Shown here: one piece after another, positions 63,168-64,000 of the stretch | How the letters are laid out: the number at the start of each line of letters is the position of its first letter | How positions within the stretch are numbered: the stretch's first letter is position 1 | Assembly: GCA_040081465.1 (NCBI GenBank) | Contig: JBEBGL010000002.1 | Span: forward strand, 186,001-250,000 | Origin: UBA668 sp040081465 | GTDB lineage: Bacteria; Actinomycetota; Acidimicrobiia; Acidimicrobiales; Ilumatobacteraceae | DNA: 64,000 bases | Direction: 5' to 3' | Program-made: the position numbers and the translations under genes | The notes under the pieces: generated by a model | Told to the model about the DNA's origin: nothing | The model's input: the letters and a program-made list of their open reading frames with translations, nothing else | Databases searched by the model: none

Positions 63168-64000
63168 AGGCGAACCGTGAACCTGGCGTGTGGCGCCTCG
63201 GGTGGCGCGTTGCCAACCATCGATCGCACTTGTTCTGGATGAGCTGGCTGCTGTTCGTCATGTTCTTTACGTTTCCGGTGCTGGGGGGTTGGCTCCTCGG
63301 GGAGGGCTTCGACGCGCTCGAACGTGGCAACCAATCGCAGGTGTATTGGTATGCGGCCGCGGCGCTAGTCACCGATGCACTTCGGATGGCATGCATCCAT
63401 GGCGGCGCACTCTCCTTCACCCGTGTGTGGGTGCACATGCAGACGTTCTTGCGCGCCAACATGATGACGGCGCAGCTCGCCAGCGGCGGACCCGAAGCTG
63501 GGCAGCCAGTTGGTTCTGCAGGTGAAGCGATCACTCACTTCCGCGACGATGTCCAGGACGCGACGCAGTTCGTCGACGGACTGATCGACATCAGCGCCGG
63601 ATTGGTCTTCACCGTGTTCGCGGCTTTCGTGTTGGGCAGTATCGACCTGGGGGCAGCGTCGATCCTGCTCGTCCCGCTCACCGGCGTCGCGCTTGCTACT
63701 CGTTCGCTCGACACGCGCATCAAGCGCTACCGCACTGCCGATCGCGCCGCCGCGTCGAAGGTCAGCGGCTTCCTGGGTGACGTCATGGCCGCAGCAACAA
63801 CGATCAAAGTCAACGACGCGAGCCGCACCACGCTCACTCATCTTCGGGAACTCGTGGATGCGCGCCGCCACACCGCGGTTCGCGATCGAGTGCTGGACGA
63901 AGGCGTACAGGCATTCGCGCAGGGTGCAGCAGACGTCGGGCTGGGCTTTGTGTTGTTGATCACGGCCGGCGGACTCGCATCTGGCGCGTTCGACGTCGGC
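63164..64000 (+). CDS. ABC exporter half-transporter, subunit 2 (partial)
   Basis: 279 residues visible before the window ends. It is the N-terminal transmembrane domain of a second type 1 exporter subunit: helices HLFWMSWLLFVMFFTFPVLGGWLLG, VYWYAAAALVTDALRMACI, DGLIDISAGLVFTVFAAFVLG and the loop AITHFRDDVQDATQFVDGLID. ATG 63164 overlaps the subunit 1 stop (ATGA), so the two are expressed together as a heterodimer. The ATPase domain lies outside the window. Confidence 0.85.
   Translation, partial: MKANREPGVWRLGWRVANHRSHLFWMSWLLFVMFFTFPVLGGWLLGEGFDALERGNQSQVYWYAAAALVTDALRMACIHGGALSFTRVWVHMQTFLRANMMTAQLASGGPEAGQPVGSAGEAITHFRDDVQDATQFVDGLIDISAGLVFTVFAAFVLGSIDLGAASILLVPLTGVALATRSLDTRIKRYRTADRAAASKVSGFLGDVMAAATTIKVNDASRTTLTHLRELVDARRHTAVRDRVLDEGVQAFAQGAADVGLGFVLLITAGGLASGAFDVG

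Overview
The window reads as chromosomal DNA of a high-GC actinomycete, most likely class Acidimicrobiia (Ilumatobacter-like). This is inference. It rests on the GC-rich codon usage, the actinobacterial gene order infA-rpmJ-rpsM-rpsK-rpsD-rpoA-rplQ-truA ... rplM-rpsI-glmM-glmS-acpS-nnr-alr-tsaE-tsaB-rimI-tsaD ... groES-groEL ... guaA (the order seen in mycobacteria), a mycofactocin locus, tandem LCP proteins and many genes that look leaderless. Genes are densely packed. No gap without a gene exceeds about 270 bases. I saw no tRNA, rRNA, CRISPR array or insertion sequence.

Layout. 1-3 kb: end of an acyltransferase-3 gene, an MFS transporter and cysS, all on the minus strand. 3-8.3 kb: valS and two tandem LytR-CpsA-Psr cell-envelope proteins. 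8.3-10.2 kb: a MoxR/VWA chaperone-type pair. 10.2-17.3 kb: a mycofactocin neighbourhood with an NDMA-dependent alcohol dehydrogenase, a HelD-like helicase, mftA-mftB-mftC, plsY and a mycofactocin-type OYE/FadH oxidoreductase. 17.3-23.3 kb: surface functions (lipoprotein, giant DUF11 repeat protein, HAD-GH18 fusion). 23.4-27.3 kb: a lipid/CoA group (VOC protein, acyl-CoA ligase, dienelactone hydrolase, APH-like phosphotransferase). 27.3-35.2 kb: two RipA-like NlpC/P60 hydrolases sharing one upstream element, guaA, an aromatic amino-acid decarboxylase-like enzyme, a secreted phospholipase A2, a Nudix hydrolase and small proteins. 35.3-37.4 kb: groES-groEL under two CIRCE operators. 37.4-53.2 kb: maf-dus, the t6A genes tsaD-rimI-tsaB-tsaE, alr-nnr-acpS, an oversized GlmS, glmM, rpsI and rplM. 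57.2-61.2 kb: the infA-to-truA ribosomal/RNA polymerase operon. 61.4-64 kb: a heterodimeric ABC exporter running off the end.

The strongest candidate for an undescribed system is a two-gene unit at 53.5-57.2 kb. It encodes a membrane-anchored KAP-type P-loop NTPase followed by a 655-residue, mostly helical protein of no recognised family. It sits on the opposite strand between truA and rplM, two genes that normally adjoin. Other points worth checking are the split mycofactocin locus, a HAD-TM-GH18 fusion protein, a GlmS of 1130 residues with an extra insertion and tail, a recurring TAGSCT-type -10 hexamer just before start codons, and a conserved direct-repeat element upstream of both NlpC/P60 genes.
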